This document shows positions 17,634 to 27,837 of a stretch of DNA of 64,000 nucleotides, one piece after another; position 1 is the stretch's first letter, and each line of letters starts with the position of its first letter. The position numbers and the translations under genes were made by a program. This DNA comes from Clostridium pasteurianum BC1. Lineage in GTDB: Bacteria > Bacillota > Clostridia > Clostridiales > Clostridiaceae. The notes under the pieces were generated by a model. It was given only the letters and a program-made list of their open reading frames with translations. It had not been told where the DNA came from and did no database searches. The stretch spans positions 4,629,925 through 4,693,924 of the forward strand of contig NC_021182.1 in NCBI RefSeq assembly GCF_000389635.1, read 5' to 3'.

Positions 17634-18197
17634 CTAAACCTTGAGACCATTAAAATTATTCATGGCCTCACAGATACCTTTTGTTATTATGCAATCTACC
17701 GCATCAATTACTGCACTAAATACTTTTTCAACCTCTACTCTATCATCTTGATTAAATCTTCCAAGAACATGACTTATTAAATCTCCTTTAGATATACCTA
17801 CCCCTACCTTAATTCTTGGAAATACCTCTGTAGAAAGATTAAATATTATGTTTTTTATACCATTGTGACCGCCAGCACTGCCACTTTTTCTTATTCTCAT
17901 TCTTCCAACATCAAGACTGATATCATCATATATTATTATTACATTTTCACTTTGTATTTTATAAAAATCACAAACCTCTTTAACACTCTCTCCACTTAAG
18001 TTCATAAAAGTAGTAGGTTTTAAAAAAATTACTTTTTCTTGCTCTATTTTCCCTTCTCCATACACTCCTTTAAATTTTGTCCTGTTCATATTAATATTAT
18101 ACTTATCACACATCAAATCTAAAATATCAAACCCTACATTATGCCTTGTTTTCTCATATTCTTTACCAGGGTTGCCCAGTCCAACTATTAGGTACAC
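17634..18197 (-). CDS. pth: Peptidyl-tRNA hydrolase
   Basis: 187 aa. It cleaves peptidyl-tRNA released by stalled ribosomes to recycle tRNA. Motifs: [21 protein letters not shown] (catalytic His in RHNVG), [37 protein letters not shown]. The frame extends to 18239, but the conserved family start lies at the GTG at 18197 ([11 protein letters not shown]), with AGGAGG upstream. The extension runs into a hairpin element and is not expected to be translated. 18-base gap to mfd suggests one operon. Confidence 0.95.
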   Translation of the reverse strand: MYLIVGLGNPGKEYEKTRHNVGFDILDLMCDKYNINMNRTKFKGVYGEGKIEQEKVIFLKPTTFMNLSGESVKEVCDFYKIQSENVIIIYDDISLDVGRMRIRKSGSAGGHNGIKNIIFNLSTEVFPRIKVGVGISKGDLISHVLGRFNQDDRVEVEKVFSAVIDAVDCIITKGICEAMNNFNGLKV

Positions 18198-18234
18198 TTT
18201 ATGCCACTTCCTCCTTAATTTTATCACAATATAA

Positions 18235-18380
18235 GCCATATAAACAGAGTTCTTAGTATCGGTATATGATACTTAGAAATCGTTGTCCTTTAGGGTAAAT
18301 CGTTATCCAGGGATGCAGCCACTCTTTACTCCCACTTTACGAAAAGCGATGGGAGTATTAGAGTAGGTAGTCATCGGATA
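18235..18380 (-). repeat. Dispersed hairpin element, copy 2 (no internal module)
   Basis: Minus strand. Conserved 5' block ATCCGATGACTAC, stem (ACTCTAATACTCCCA pairing with TGGGAGTAAAGAGT), a short loop where copies 1 and 3 carry 51-bp modules, 3' block ATCCCTGGATAACG, and a second hairpin (AGTATC/GATACT) followed by AAGAACTCTGTTTATATGG, nearly as in copy 1. An about 20-base stretch around AACGATTT is duplicated next to the 3' block. It ends just upstream of the pth ribosome binding site and so may be part of the pth leader. Confidence 0.75.
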
Positions 18381-18634
18381 AAAAATAATGACTTGAAATA
18401 TCTAAATACATTATACTAAATATTTACTAAAATAAAAATCAGCAGTATATATTAAATACATTACTGCTAAATATTTTATTCCGTAACCGGCTATCTTTAT
18501 TATACTTTTTGAGCTATACAATAACTATAGTAAGTTATCATTAAATGTTTAACTTAAGCCCAGTAATATACAAAATTCCCTCAAATAAATTTCATTAATA
18601 ACCATCAATTATCGAAAGTAGGTCTTTTCGATAA
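18381..18634. other. Intergenic region between htrA and element copy 2
   Basis: AT-rich, no gene. At its left end (18608-18636) there is an 11-bp inverted repeat, AATTATCGAAA/TTTCGATAATT, behind htrA in its transcription direction, a possible terminator without a clear T-tract. Confidence 0.45.
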
Positions 18635-18769
18635 TTTAATATTAAATCTAATGACTTTTCCATTTCTAATTACTTTACATGAAATAGAATCCCTACTTTA
18701 TTTTAATATTAAATCTAATGATTTTTCCATTTCTAATTACTTTACATGGAACAGAATCCCCTACTTTAT
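18635..18769. repeat. Tandem duplication of the htrA 3' end
   Basis: A 67-68 bp segment is present twice (18635-18701 and 18702-18769) with four or five base differences and one single-base indel. The copy nearer the gene encodes the last residues of HtrA; the other lies behind the stop codon and is out of frame. Confidence 0.85.
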
Positions 18770-19886
18770 GCCTATTCACAATATCCTGAAGTTCATTTTT
18801 AGATTGTATTTTTACACTATCAAATTCTACTATTATGTCATTAGCCTTTATCCCTGATTCCTGTGCTCCGGCATCATCTTTAACTTGTTTCACAAATACG
18901 CCTTTTGTCTTTTTATCTTCTGATACATAATCCTCAGGATTAATGATACCTAGATCGGGTCTTATTACTCTTCCATTTTTCATTATGGAATTTATTATAT
19001 TTTTTGCCTCATTTATAGATATAGCAAATCCCATTCCCTCTACATTTTCATCAGCACCTATTTTCAAACTATTTATACCTATAACTTCTCCGCTTTCATT
19101 ACAAAGGGCACCACCACTATTTCCTGGGTTTATGGCCGCATCTGTTTGAAGCAAATTGTAAGTTGTAGTAACTCCGGTAGAAGGATCCTGTATTCCTATG
19201 TTTCTATTTACAGCACTTATAATACCAGCTGTAACAGACCCTGAAAATTCATCCCCCAAAGGATTTCCTATGGCAATAGCAGTATCACCCACCTGAACTT
19301 TAGAGGAATCTCCAAAAACTGCTGCTGGTAAATTAGGTGCATCAATCTTGATAACAGCCAGATCAGACATAGAATCATATCCTATAACTTTTGCATTGAA
19401 AGGTTTAGAATTTTTACCATTAGACAGCTTAACAAGATGCTTACTTGTGCCTTTAATAACATGATAATTTGTTACAATATAACCATCAGACTTAAAAATT
19501 ATTCCCGACCCACTATAGTTGTTTTCACCATCCAAGATATTATCGTTACTGTTATTTATGCCTACAACACTTTGACTTACAGTTTCGGCTACTCTAGTGA
19601 TAGGATTTTGGGAAGCATTATTAACACCTGTAGAAGCCTTGTTACTTTGAAAAAAGGAAGAATTATTACTTTCTATTGCACTACTATATTTTTTACTTGA
19701 AATGTACCCTCCAGTTATTCCACCTGAAAGAGCAGCGATCAAAACAAAGATTACCCCTTTACAAATTTTAACAAATATATAGTTATCTTTCTTTTTTCTA
19801 AATTTTATTTTTCCTCCTAAGCCATCTTTCTTTGTCTCTATTTCATGCCATTGCACATCTTCAACAATTCTACTATCATCTTTCAA
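18693..19886 (-). CDS. htrA: HtrA/DegP-family serine protease, membrane anchored
   Basis: About 397 aa. Basic cytoplasmic N-terminus, one membrane helix (residues about 39-60), a Ser/Thr/Asn-rich linker, a trypsin-like domain with His in TNYHVI, Asp in SDLAVIKI and Ser in NPGNSGGAL, and one PDZ domain (about 300-397). It degrades misfolded proteins outside the membrane. The frame opens at a GTG (19901), but a GGAGG lies 7 bases before the TTG at 19886, which is taken as start. It follows the kinase gene by 35 bases, so it is likely co-transcribed with the two-component system, as in CssRS-HtrA-type envelope stress circuits. Confidence 0.92.
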   Translation of the reverse strand: MKDDSRIVEDVQWHEIETKKDGLGGKIKFRKKKDNYIFVKICKGVIFVLIAALSGGITGGYISSKKYSSAIESNNSSFFQSNKASTGVNNASQNPITRVAETVSQSVVGINNSNDNILDGENNYSGSGIIFKSDGYIVTNYHVIKGTSKHLVKLSNGKNSKPFNAKVIGYDSMSDLAVIKIDAPNLPAAVFGDSSKVQVGDTAIAIGNPLGDEFSGSVTAGIISAVNRNIGIQDPSTGVTTTYNLLQTDAAINPGNSGGALCNESGEVIGINSLKIGADENVEGMGFAISINEAKNIINSIMKNGRVIRPDLGIINPEDYVSEDKKTKGVFVKQVKDDAGAQESGIKANDIIVEFDSVKIQSKNELQDIVNRHKVGDSVPCKVIRNGKIIRFNIKIK

Positions 19887-19921
19887 AGTAACACCTCCCA
19901 CTATATAGGACTAAATAATGA

Positions 19922-21343
19922 TTAATTATTTGCCTTTGTCAACGTAAATGTAAACTCAACTCCAGTATCTTTAACATTTTTTACCCATATATCTTCCCCA
20001 TGCTGGGTAAGTATGCTTTGAACTATAGGTAATCCAAGTCCTGTACTAACTTTAGAGGTTCTAGATTTATCTTTTTTGTAAAACCTATCCCAAATATGCT
20101 TTAAAGCATCTTCTGATAAAGGATTACTTTCATTGTAGATTGAAATAAAAATCTTATCTCCTTTTATTTTTGTTCCAATACTCACCTTTCCCTCATTTAC
20201 TACATATTTAATTGCATTATCAATTAAATTTGTTACAACTTGCATTATTCTGTCCATATCTCCCATTGCATAGGAATCATCTTTGTCAAAGTATACATCT
20301 ACTACTAGTTTCTTTTCATTTATTTTAGGCTCAAACTTTATAACAGTACGCCTTATTATCTCGTTAATATTGAGTTTAGTTATATTCAGAGTCAATTGGC
20401 CAGATTCTATAGCTGATAAATCCAATAGATCATTTACAAGTCTTGTTAATCTCTGGGTTTCATCATAGGCCAAAGATAAATAATATTTTTCTTTTTCCGG
20501 TGGTATAACTCCATCCAATATTCCTCCAATGAACCCTTTAATAGAGGTTATCGGAGATCTTATTTCATGGGAAACGTTTGAAATGAATTCTCTTCTATTC
20601 TTTTCAATCTTAGTTATGGAATCTGCCATATAGTTAAAAGAATTTGCCAATTCTCCAATTTCATCCTCTGATTTGATTTCTACTCTTTTTTCTATATCTC
20701 CATTAGCTATTTTTCTAGCTGCATAGTTTATTTTACCAAGGGGCTTAACAATAATTTTCTGTGATAGATGATATATAACAATACAGGCTATTATTATAGC
20801 AAAAGTGGCCAACACCCAAATTATATAGTATACTTTTATAAGTGGCCTCTTTATTTCAGACAAAGAGGTATTCATCATTATAGCTCCTTCAAAGCCATTA
20901 CTATTATCTGAAATTGGAACAATATATGTATGCACAGGCATATTGAAGGTATCTCCATATACGTCTTTTCTGGCAATAATATTTCCTTTTCTAAGCTGTT
21001 CAATATCACCACTTAAAATTATTTGTTTATCAAGTAATTTGACATTAGTTTCATCAGAGACTGCATAGACGTAACCATATTTGCCTACTAAAAGTATATT
21101 TGCATTAAAATAGCGTTCAAGATTCTGCAGTGTATCATTTAGGAAATCATAGGACATACCACCCTGCATATAATTTATTGCTACAGGCTTTATAAGTGCT
21201 GCTCCCCTATAGAGTTCATCCTCTCTTTGTTGAAAATAATAGGATTCAAACCAAACAGACAAAAGTCCTGAAACGATAATAAAGCTTACAGCTATAATAA
21301 TGGTATATGTTGCTATCATCTGAGAAAATAGTCCCTTTTTCAT
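19922..21343 (-). CDS. Sensor histidine kinase (HAMP, HisKA, HATPase)
   Basis: 473 aa. Two membrane helices (about 10-30 and 168-192) flank an extracytoplasmic sensor domain. Then HAMP (about 193-245), HisKA with the phospho-His in SHEIRSPITSIKGF, and HATPase_c with N-box DNAIKYV, DRFYKKDKSR and GLGLPIVQSI. Starts 3 bases behind the response regulator stop and has GAGGTG. The signal is unknown. Linkage to htrA suggests envelope stress; this is inference. Confidence 0.9.
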   Translation of the reverse strand: MKKGLFSQMIATYTIIIAVSFIIVSGLLSVWFESYYFQQREDELYRGAALIKPVAINYMQGGMSYDFLNDTLQNLERYFNANILLVGKYGYVYAVSDETNVKLLDKQIILSGDIEQLRKGNIIARKDVYGDTFNMPVHTYIVPISDNSNGFEGAIMMNTSLSEIKRPLIKVYYIIWVLATFAIIIACIVIYHLSQKIIVKPLGKINYAARKIANGDIEKRVEIKSEDEIGELANSFNYMADSITKIEKNRREFISNVSHEIRSPITSIKGFIGGILDGVIPPEKEKYYLSLAYDETQRLTRLVNDLLDLSAIESGQLTLNITKLNINEIIRRTVIKFEPKINEKKLVVDVYFDKDDSYAMGDMDRIMQVVTNLIDNAIKYVVNEGKVSIGTKIKGDKIFISIYNESNPLSEDALKHIWDRFYKKDKSRTSKVSTGLGLPIVQSILTQHGEDIWVKNVKDTGVEFTFTLTKANN

Positions 21344-21346
21344 ACA

Positions 21347-22033
21347 CTACTTCACCTCAAATTTATATCCAACACCCCATACTGTTTGAATTTGCCAATT
21401 TGATCCCCCCTGAAGCTTCTCTCTTAGCCTTTTAACATGAACATCTACAGTTCTTGAATCTCCCGGGTAGTCATATCCCCATACTTCACATAAAAGTTGT
21501 TCCCTGGTAAATACTCTATTTCTATTGTTTGCAAGATAATGCAATAATTCAAATTCTTTTGGTGGCATTTTTATCTCTTCTCCATTATATACAACAGAAT
21601 AAGAATTTATATCTATTAATAAACCATCAAAACTTAATTTTTCTTTACCTCTATTGTCCGTATTATATCTTCTCAATACTGCTTTTACTCTTGCTATAAG
21701 TTCTTTAGCCTCGAAAGGCTTAACAATATAATCATCAGCTCCAAGTTCAAGCCCCAAAACCTTATCAAAGGTTTCTCCTTTAGCTGTAAGCATAATTACA
21801 GGAGTCTCATATTCCTTTCTTATAGCCTTCAAAACATCTATACCATCTACATGAGGCAGCATTATATCTAAAAGTACCAAATCCGGTTTACATTCTATAA
21901 AAGCATCTATAGCTTCTTTTCCGTCATAACAAAGCCTTGTACTGTACCCTGAACTTTCAAGATATATTTTTATTATATCTGCTATATTTTCATCATCATC
22001 AATAATTAAAATTGTTCCTAATGTTCCTTCCAT
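21347..22033 (-). CDS. OmpR/PhoB-family response regulator
   Basis: 228 aa. The receiver domain (residues 1-120) has the acidic pair DDDE, phospho-Asp in LVLLDIMLP and the Lys in IVKPFEAKE. The C-terminal winged helix (about 135-228) has the typical PPKEFELLHYLANNRNRVFT and SRTVDVHVKRLREKL. First gene of a three-gene unit with the kinase and htrA. AGGAGG before the ATG. Confidence 0.93.
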   Translation of the reverse strand: MEGTLGTILIIDDDENIADIIKIYLESSGYSTRLCYDGKEAIDAFIECKPDLVLLDIMLPHVDGIDVLKAIRKEYETPVIMLTAKGETFDKVLGLELGADDYIVKPFEAKELIARVKAVLRRYNTDNRGKEKLSFDGLLIDINSYSVVYNGEEIKMPPKEFELLHYLANNRNRVFTREQLLCEVWGYDYPGDSRTVDVHVKRLREKLQGGSNWQIQTVWGVGYKFEVK

Positions 22034-22140
22034 ATCTTATACCTCCTATAGATATTACTATTACCATAGTAATTATAATTTATCATATTTATTTAATTTA
22101 ATCATGAATGTTACAAATTATTAATTATAATTTAAAATAT

Positions 22141-22184
22141 AGTAAAACATCGCAAAACTAAACTGTAGGTTGCGATGCTTTACT
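22141..22184 (-). terminator. Terminator of prs
   Basis: GTAAAGCATCGCAA pairs with TTGCGATGTTTTAC around an 16-base loop. It lies 24-67 bases behind the prs stop codon. Confidence 0.75.
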
Positions 22185-22207
22185 TCTATTGGTCTACATA
22201 ATTTATA

Positions 22208-23182
22208 TTAATTTTTATTATCTATTGCTTCATCAAATATTTTACTTACTGAAACATCCTCATATATTCTTCTTATGGCTTCTGCAAAAATATTTGCTAC
22301 AGATAAAATCTTTATTTTATTGCTGCAGTTTTTTTCATCAACAGGTATTGTATCTAATACTACTACCTCTTTAAGGGTGGATTTTTCAATTCTCTCCATA
22401 GCAGGTCCTGACAATACTCCATGAGTACAGCAAGCATAAATTTCTTTTGCTCCCAATTTTGTAAGTGCATCTGCTGCATTGGTAATTGAACCGGCTGTAT
22501 CTATCATATCATCTACTAATATAACTTTCTTTCCATCTATATTACCAATAACGCTCAATACTTCTGATACATTTGGTTTTGGTCTTCTCTTATCCACTAT
22601 AGCTATCGGCACTTCAAGTCTTTCTGCAAATTTCCTAGTTCTCTTCACTCCACCTATATCAGGTGATACTGCAACCAATTCATCCTTATTAAAATTTAGT
22701 TCTTTAAAATATTTGGCCAAAATTGGAGCTCCTTCCAAATGGTCAACAGGTATATCAAAGAATCCTTGAATTTGTGCTGCATGTAAATCCATTGTAAGTA
22801 CTCTGTCAGCACCTGCTGTATGTATAAGATCAGCTACAAGCTTTGCTGTTATTGGCTGTCTTGCCTTTGCCTTTCTATCTTGTCTTGCATAAGCATAATG
22901 CGGTATAACAGCAGTTATTCTTCCAGCTGATGCCCTCTTAAGAGCGTCAAGCATAATTAAAAGTTCCATAAGACTATCATTAACAGGTTCACAAAGAGTC
23001 TGTACTACAAATACATCTGCCCCTCTTACGGTTTCATTAATATCAACGTAAGTCTCTCCATTACTAAATTTACTTACCTTAGAATCTCCTAATTTAATAC
23101 CTAATATATCTGCAATACTCTTTACCAAATCTGGGTTTGAATTACCTGTAAATATTTTTATATTTTTTCCATGACATATCAT
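22208..23182 (-). CDS. prs: Ribose-phosphate pyrophosphokinase (PRPP synthetase)
   Basis: 324 aa. It makes PRPP from ribose 5-phosphate and ATP for nucleotide, His and Trp synthesis. Motifs: FTGNSNPDLVKSIADILG, RQDRKAKARQPITAKLVA, catalytic flexible loop DKRRPKPN and the PRPP-binding VILVDDMIDTAGS. 23 bases behind glmU, the usual glmU-prs operon. GGGAGG site before the ATG. Confidence 0.96.
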   Translation of the reverse strand: MICHGKNIKIFTGNSNPDLVKSIADILGIKLGDSKVSKFSNGETYVDINETVRGADVFVVQTLCEPVNDSLMELLIMLDALKRASAGRITAVIPHYAYARQDRKAKARQPITAKLVADLIHTAGADRVLTMDLHAAQIQGFFDIPVDHLEGAPILAKYFKELNFNKDELVAVSPDIGGVKRTRKFAERLEVPIAIVDKRRPKPNVSEVLSVIGNIDGKKVILVDDMIDTAGSITNAADALTKLGAKEIYACCTHGVLSGPAMERIEKSTLKEVVVLDTIPVDEKNCSNKIKILSVANIFAEAIRRIYEDVSVSKIFDEAIDNKN

Positions 23183-23204
23183 AATAAAATAACCCTCCCA
23201 AAGT

Positions 23205-24575
23205 TTATTTCTTTAAATTATTTTTTGATACCCAGTCTTTTTTATTAACCTGTCTTGATCTAGCTATTGCTAATGATCCTTCTGGAACTTTTTCAGTTAT
23301 TGTTGATCCCGCTGCAATATATGTATTGTCTTCAACTTCTACTGGTGATACCAAATTAGTATTACAACCTATAAATGAATTATCACCAATTATAGTCTTA
23401 TGTTTTTCTTTTCCATCATAATTTACCACTACTGTTCCGCAGCCAAAATTACAATTTTTTCCAACCTCTGCATCACCTATGTATGTTAAATGTGATACTT
23501 TAGTATTGTTGCCTATTTTAGATTTCTTAATTTCTACAAAATCACCTATTCTAGCATGACTTCCAATACTAGTTTCTGGCCTTATATATGCAAAAGGTCC
23601 TACTGTAGTATTACTGCCTATTTTACTTTCTAAAATTACAGAACTCTGTATAGTTACATTTTCACTAATAATACTACTTACGATTCGAGAATTAGGATAA
23701 AGAATACAACCCTCTTTTATTATAGAATTACCCTCAATTACATTTCCGGGATATACTATTGTATCCTTTTCTATCTGTACATCTTCACCAATATATGTAC
23801 AATTAGGGTCAATAATAGTAACTCCATTTTCCATATGTTTTTTATTAATTCTATTTCTCATTATTCTCTCAACTTCAGACAATTGAACTCTTGAATTAAC
23901 TCCCAAAGTTTCCTCAAAATCAATAGCCATTGCACCAATTTTTTCTCCAGCTTTTCTTAATATCTCAATCATATCCGTTAAGTAGTATTCTTTTTGAGCA
24001 TTATCATTTTTAATTTTTTCTAACCCATTTAAAAGAATTTTTATGTCAAAACAATACATTGCTGCATTGACTTCTTTAACTTTTAGCTCATCAGCACTGC
24101 AATCCTTATGCTCAACTATTCTTTCTACGCCATCTTGAGAATTCCTTATAATTCTACCATAGCCATCAGGGTGTTCCAATATTGAAGTGAGCAGAGTAGC
24201 TTTATATCCACCTTGTTCATGGAATTTAATGAATTTTTTAACAGTGTCTTCCGAAATTAAAGGAGCATCTCCTGCAAAGATTGCTACAATTCCGTCCTTA
24301 TCTTTTAAAAATTCTTTAGCGCACATAACAGCATGTCCTGTACCTAATTGTTCACTTTGAAAAGAATAAGTTACATTTTTTTCTTTTGTAGCTATCTTTA
24401 CTTGGTCAGCTCCTTTTCCTATTATAATATTAATAGATTCAAAATCTGACTTTCTCATCACATCAATTACGTGATTTAACATTTCCTTACCACAGACTTT
24501 ATGCAGTACTTTAGGTAAATCCGATTTCATCCTTTTGCCTTTGCCACCTGCCAAAATCAAAACACACTTATCCAT
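23205..24575 (-). CDS. glmU: Bifunctional GlmU: GlcN-1-P acetyltransferase / GlcNAc-1-P uridyltransferase
   Basis: 456 aa. It makes UDP-GlcNAc for peptidoglycan and teichoic acids. The N-terminal uridyltransferase has [19 protein letters not shown] and later IFAGDAPLI. The C-terminal left-handed beta-helix acetyltransferase shows hexapeptide repeats (about 250-440), with [19 protein letters not shown] and [18 protein letters not shown] before the ATG. Confidence 0.97.
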   Translation of the reverse strand: MDKCVLILAGGKGKRMKSDLPKVLHKVCGKEMLNHVIDVMRKSDFESINIIIGKGADQVKIATKEKNVTYSFQSEQLGTGHAVMCAKEFLKDKDGIVAIFAGDAPLISEDTVKKFIKFHEQGGYKATLLTSILEHPDGYGRIIRNSQDGVERIVEHKDCSADELKVKEVNAAMYCFDIKILLNGLEKIKNDNAQKEYYLTDMIEILRKAGEKIGAMAIDFEETLGVNSRVQLSEVERIMRNRINKKHMENGVTIIDPNCTYIGEDVQIEKDTIVYPGNVIEGNSIIKEGCILYPNSRIVSSIISENVTIQSSVILESKIGSNTTVGPFAYIRPETSIGSHARIGDFVEIKKSKIGNNTKVSHLTYIGDAEVGKNCNFGCGTVVVNYDGKEKHKTIIGDNSFIGCNTNLVSPVEVEDNTYIAAGSTITEKVPEGSLAIARSRQVNKKDWVSKNNLKK

Positions 24576-24703
24576 GTTTACACCTCTTTTTGTACATATT
24601 ACGACAATTAACCTTTATTATTATATTTTATTATTAAAGTATTTTCAAGATAATAGAACATTTTTTCGTTTCTCCAGAAGACATCTGATTAAATTCATAG
24701 AAA

Positions 24704-24732
24704 ATAAAAAGGAGTATTACCTCCTTTTTATT
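24704..24732 (-). terminator. Terminator of spoVG
   Basis: AAAAAGGAG/CTCCTTTTT with a 7-base loop, next to the spoVG stop codon. The symmetric A and T runs could also end transcription from the other side. Confidence 0.85.
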
Positions 24733-25020
24733 TTATTCTTCACTTTCTGCTTTTGTTTCTTCTTCATTTTTTACTTTTTCGTATTCATCCAAAATTGCCG
24801 TTTGTATTTTTTCTCTTGTTGTAGTGTTTATAGGATGTGCTATGTCCTTAAATTCTCCATCTGGAGTCTTTCTACTAGGCATAGCAATAAAAAGACCATT
24901 CTGGCCCTCGATAACCTTTATGTCATGAACAACAAATTCATTATCGAATGTAACTGAAACTATGGCTTTCATTTTTCCCTCTGTAGTTATTTTCCTGATT
25001 CTTACATCTGTAATCTGCAT
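24733..25020 (-). CDS. spoVG: SpoVG, RNA/DNA-binding regulator
   Basis: 95 aa. It begins [23 protein letters not shown] and has [23 protein letters not shown], diagnostic of SpoVG. It affects asymmetric septation and, in other Firmicutes, capsule and virulence by binding nucleic acids. The acidic tail ([14 protein letters not shown]) is usual. GGAGGTGGAG before the ATG. Lies between purR and glmU as in most Firmicutes. Confidence 0.97.
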   Translation of the reverse strand: MQITDVRIRKITTEGKMKAIVSVTFDNEFVVHDIKVIEGQNGLFIAMPSRKTPDGEFKDIAHPINTTTREKIQTAILDEYEKVKNEEETKAESEE

Positions 25021-25124
25021 TATTCAACTCCACCTCCAAGATGCTTTATAAATCTTATATTCTCTATATTTTATATTTTTCCTTCTTATTTTTCAAAAAA
25101 TTTATAATTTTTATAAAAATTTTA

Positions 25125-25940
25125 TTATTTTTTATTTTCCGATGGAATCAGAACCGCCGTTCCATCCTCAGAAATACCATTAAATTTTAAAATAGATATA
25201 TAATCATTTACAAGTTTTCTTTTATTTTCCACACTATCTATTAATACACCTATTCCTAAAACCTCACTATCGAATTCTCTTAATAGATCGATAATTCCTA
25301 ATGCAGTTCCTCCCACCTTCATAAAATCATCAATAAAAACACATTTACTTCCTCTTTTCATTGACCTTTTAGATAAAGACATATTCTGTATCCTTTTACT
25401 TGATCCGCTTAAATAATTTATACTTACAGTAGGCCCTTCCGTAACCTTACTGTCTCTTCTTACTATAATAAGCTGTACTCCCAATAATTTGGCCACTTCA
25501 TAAGCAAGGGGTATTCCCTTTGTTTCTACCGTAACTACATAATCTATTGACAATTTATTAAAGTTTAATGACAGAATAGCTGCAGCTTTATGTACCATTT
25601 CGGGATTATACATTACATCGGTCATATAAATAAAGTTTCCTGGTATTATTCTATTCTTTTCTTTTAAAATAAAACATAATTCATTGGCAAATTTCTCTTT
25701 CTCCACTTCTGAAACGTTACAGGCATATTTAATTCCACCAGAAGCACCTGAAATTGTTTCAATATTTCCAATTTTAAGTTTGTTTAGTATATCCCTTATA
25801 ATAACTATATCTTCGCTTATGGTTGATTTAGCTGCATTAAATATCTCCGTAAAATTATTTAAATTTATAACTTTATTAGGCTTTTCAACTAATATTTTAG
25901 TTATAGCTGCTATCCTTTGATTTCTACTGAATTTTTCCAT
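25125..25940 (-). CDS. purR: Purine operon repressor PurR
   Basis: 271 aa. An N-terminal winged-helix domain (RNQRIAAITKILVEKPNKVI) is fused to a phosphoribosyltransferase-like domain with the PRPP site VFIDDFMKVGGTA. PRPP binding releases it from purine operators. It is divergent from murC across 266 bases. AGGTGATGGG ahead of the ATG. Confidence 0.95.
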   Translation of the reverse strand: MEKFSRNQRIAAITKILVEKPNKVINLNNFTEIFNAAKSTISEDIVIIRDILNKLKIGNIETISGASGGIKYACNVSEVEKEKFANELCFILKEKNRIIPGNFIYMTDVMYNPEMVHKAAAILSLNFNKLSIDYVVTVETKGIPLAYEVAKLLGVQLIIVRRDSKVTEGPTVSINYLSGSSKRIQNMSLSKRSMKRGSKCVFIDDFMKVGGTALGIIDLLREFDSEVLGIGVLIDSVENKRKLVNDYISILKFNGISEDGTAVLIPSENKK

Positions 25941-26206
25941 CCCATCACCTGTTTACATTAAAATTACGAATTATTTATGAAATAATTTTCTTATTATTCA
26001 TATTTTATGCTATATTATAGCCTTTATCAATAGAAATATTCCCGTTTTTCTATGTTATTTATTATTTTATGTATTGCTTTTTTTTATATTTGTATATAAT
26101 TTAAGAAGGGGAATTTTTAATTATAACTATTTCGAAAATTCGTTTAGGAGTAAAAACTTCTCTGAATATACAAATTAATTAGTCAATATTTTAAGGAGTT
26201 GGTTTT

Positions 26207-27583
26207 ATGAGTTTTAATTTAAATATGGATTTTAAGAAAAAGGTGCATTTTATAGGTATAGGCGGCATTAGCATGAGTGGCCTGGCTCAAATTCTACTTA
26301 AGAGAGGATACACTGTATCAGGTTCGGATATGAACGCATCTCCTCTCACAAAAAAATTGTCAGACCTTGGAGCAGAAATATATATAGGACATGATAAAAA
26401 TAATCTTAAGAATGTAGACTTAGTAATATATACCGCTGCTATTCCTGACACAAATCCAGAACTGGCAGAAGCTAAATTGTTAAACATTCCACTGCTGACA
26501 AGAGCAGAGTTTTTAGGATTAATTATGAAAGGCCATAAATATAATGTAGCTATATCTGGAACCCATGGTAAAACTACAACTACCTCCATGATTTCTCATA
26601 TAACTTTAGAAGAAAATTTAGACCCCACTATTCTTGTTGGCGGCGAACTTGATATTATTGATGGCAATGTAAGAACTGGGAAAAGTGAATATTTTATTAC
26701 TGAAGCCTGTGAATACAAAGCTTCATTTTTAAAATTTTACCCTTATATAGGTATAATTCTTAACGTAGATGCAGATCATTTGGATTATTATAAGGATATA
26801 GATGATATTCAGAATACCTTTGAAAAATTCACTAACCTAATTCCAGAGGATGGATATTTGATTGCAAATGCCGATGATGTAAGAGCTTCCGAAATTGCCT
26901 CAAAAGCTAATTGCAATGTTCTAACCTTCGGTATAGATAATGGTACTATAGCCGCCAAAAATATATCCTTTGATACAAATGGCTGTGCTTCCTTCAATGT
27001 TTATAATTCTAATGATTTCTTATTCAATATAAAGCTTAACGTTCCGGGAAAGCATAATATACTGAATGCTTTAGCTTCAATCAGCTGTGCTCTAATACTT
27101 AATATAAATAAATCCTCTATATTAAATGGACTCTCAAGTTTTGGCGGAACCCATAGAAGATTTGAATATAAAGGTAAAAAAAATGGTGTAACAGTAATAG
27201 ATGATTATGCACATCATCCAACAGAAATAAAAGCTACTTTATCAGCTGCAAAAAATTATCCTCACAAAAGGATACTTTGTATTTTTCAGCCTCACACTTA
27301 CTCAAGAACACTTTCTCTTTTTGATGAGTTTAGTAAAGCTTTTTCTGGCACAGATGAGCTTATATTAGCAGACATTTATGCCGCTAGAGAAAAAGATACA
27401 GGTGTAGTCAGCTCAAATACACTTGCAGATTCTATAAGAAAAAATAATGTAAAATGTGAAAATATACACAGTTTTGAAGAAATAGTTACCTATCTTAACA
27501 ATAACTTAAAAGAAGGAGACTTACTTTTAACTGTAGGTGCTGGAAATATATTTGAAGTTGGAGAAATGTATTTAAATAATTAG
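26207..27583 (+). CDS. murC: UDP-N-acetylmuramate-L-alanine ligase
   Basis: 458 aa. It adds L-Ala to UDP-MurNAc (peptidoglycan). Mur ligase motifs: N-terminal [17 protein letters not shown]-binding [59 protein letters not shown] 8 bases before ATG. First of the plus-strand genes. Confidence 0.97.
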   Translation: MSFNLNMDFKKKVHFIGIGGISMSGLAQILLKRGYTVSGSDMNASPLTKKLSDLGAEIYIGHDKNNLKNVDLVIYTAAIPDTNPELAEAKLLNIPLLTRAEFLGLIMKGHKYNVAISGTHGKTTTTSMISHITLEENLDPTILVGGELDIIDGNVRTGKSEYFITEACEYKASFLKFYPYIGIILNVDADHLDYYKDIDDIQNTFEKFTNLIPEDGYLIANADDVRASEIASKANCNVLTFGIDNGTIAAKNISFDTNGCASFNVYNSNDFLFNIKLNVPGKHNILNALASISCALILNINKSSILNGLSSFGGTHRRFEYKGKKNGVTVIDDYAHHPTEIKATLSAAKNYPHKRILCIFQPHTYSRTLSLFDEFSKAFSGTDELILADIYAAREKDTGVVSSNTLADSIRKNNVKCENIHSFEEIVTYLNNNLKEGDLLLTVGAGNIFEVGEMYLNN

Positions 27584-27602
27584 AAGAAATTAGAAACTTT
27601 TA

Positions 27603-27631
27603 TTGACAAATATTTTTTAATAATCTATGAT
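27603..27631 (+). promoter_or_regulatory. Sigma-A promoter of the 29-codon gene
   Basis: Perfect TTGACA at 27603-27608, 17-base spacer, TATGAT at 27626-27631. It is placed in the 80 bases between murC and the small ORF and can only serve that ORF. Confidence 0.8.
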
Positions 27632-27664
27632 AGAAACATAATGTTAATTTAAGGAGGTAGGAAA

Positions 27665-27754
27665 ATGAGATACGGAATTTTATTTAGTAATATAATGATT
27701 TTTCAAAACAATTTAAAATTTAGTCCTACCTTAAAAGATATACTTTATAATTAA
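27665..27754 (+). CDS. Candidate microprotein, 29 aa
   Basis: Reads MRYGILFSNIMIFQNNLKFS then PTLKDILYN, stop TAA. AAGGAGG stands 7 bases before the ATG. It has a near-consensus promoter 33 bases upstream and a strong terminator 16 bases downstream, so it forms a complete transcription unit of about 170 bases. The N-terminal half is moderately hydrophobic; no domain is recognised. It could be a small membrane-associated peptide, or the transcript could be a small RNA with a coding part. It is unlikely to be a leader peptide of the ABC genes, which have their own promoter after the terminators. Confidence 0.6.
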   Translation: MRYGILFSNIMIFQNNLKFSPTLKDILYN

Positions 27755-27769
27755 CTTAAAGTTTGTTTT

Positions 27770-27806
27770 TAATGGTCATGGGCTACTTACCCATGACTTT
27801 TTATTT
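27770..27806 (+). terminator. Terminator behind the 29-codon gene
   Basis: GTCATGGG/CCCATGAC stem with 7-base loop followed by TTTTTATTTTTT. Confidence 0.88.
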
Positions 27807-27837
27807 TTTAATTTGTATTTTATATTAAATTATTCAA

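Noticed and set aside
24535-24957. 140-codon plus-strand frame
   Set aside because: Overlaps the start of glmU, the spoVG terminator and spoVG in antisense; phenylalanine-rich shadow of AT-rich DNA.
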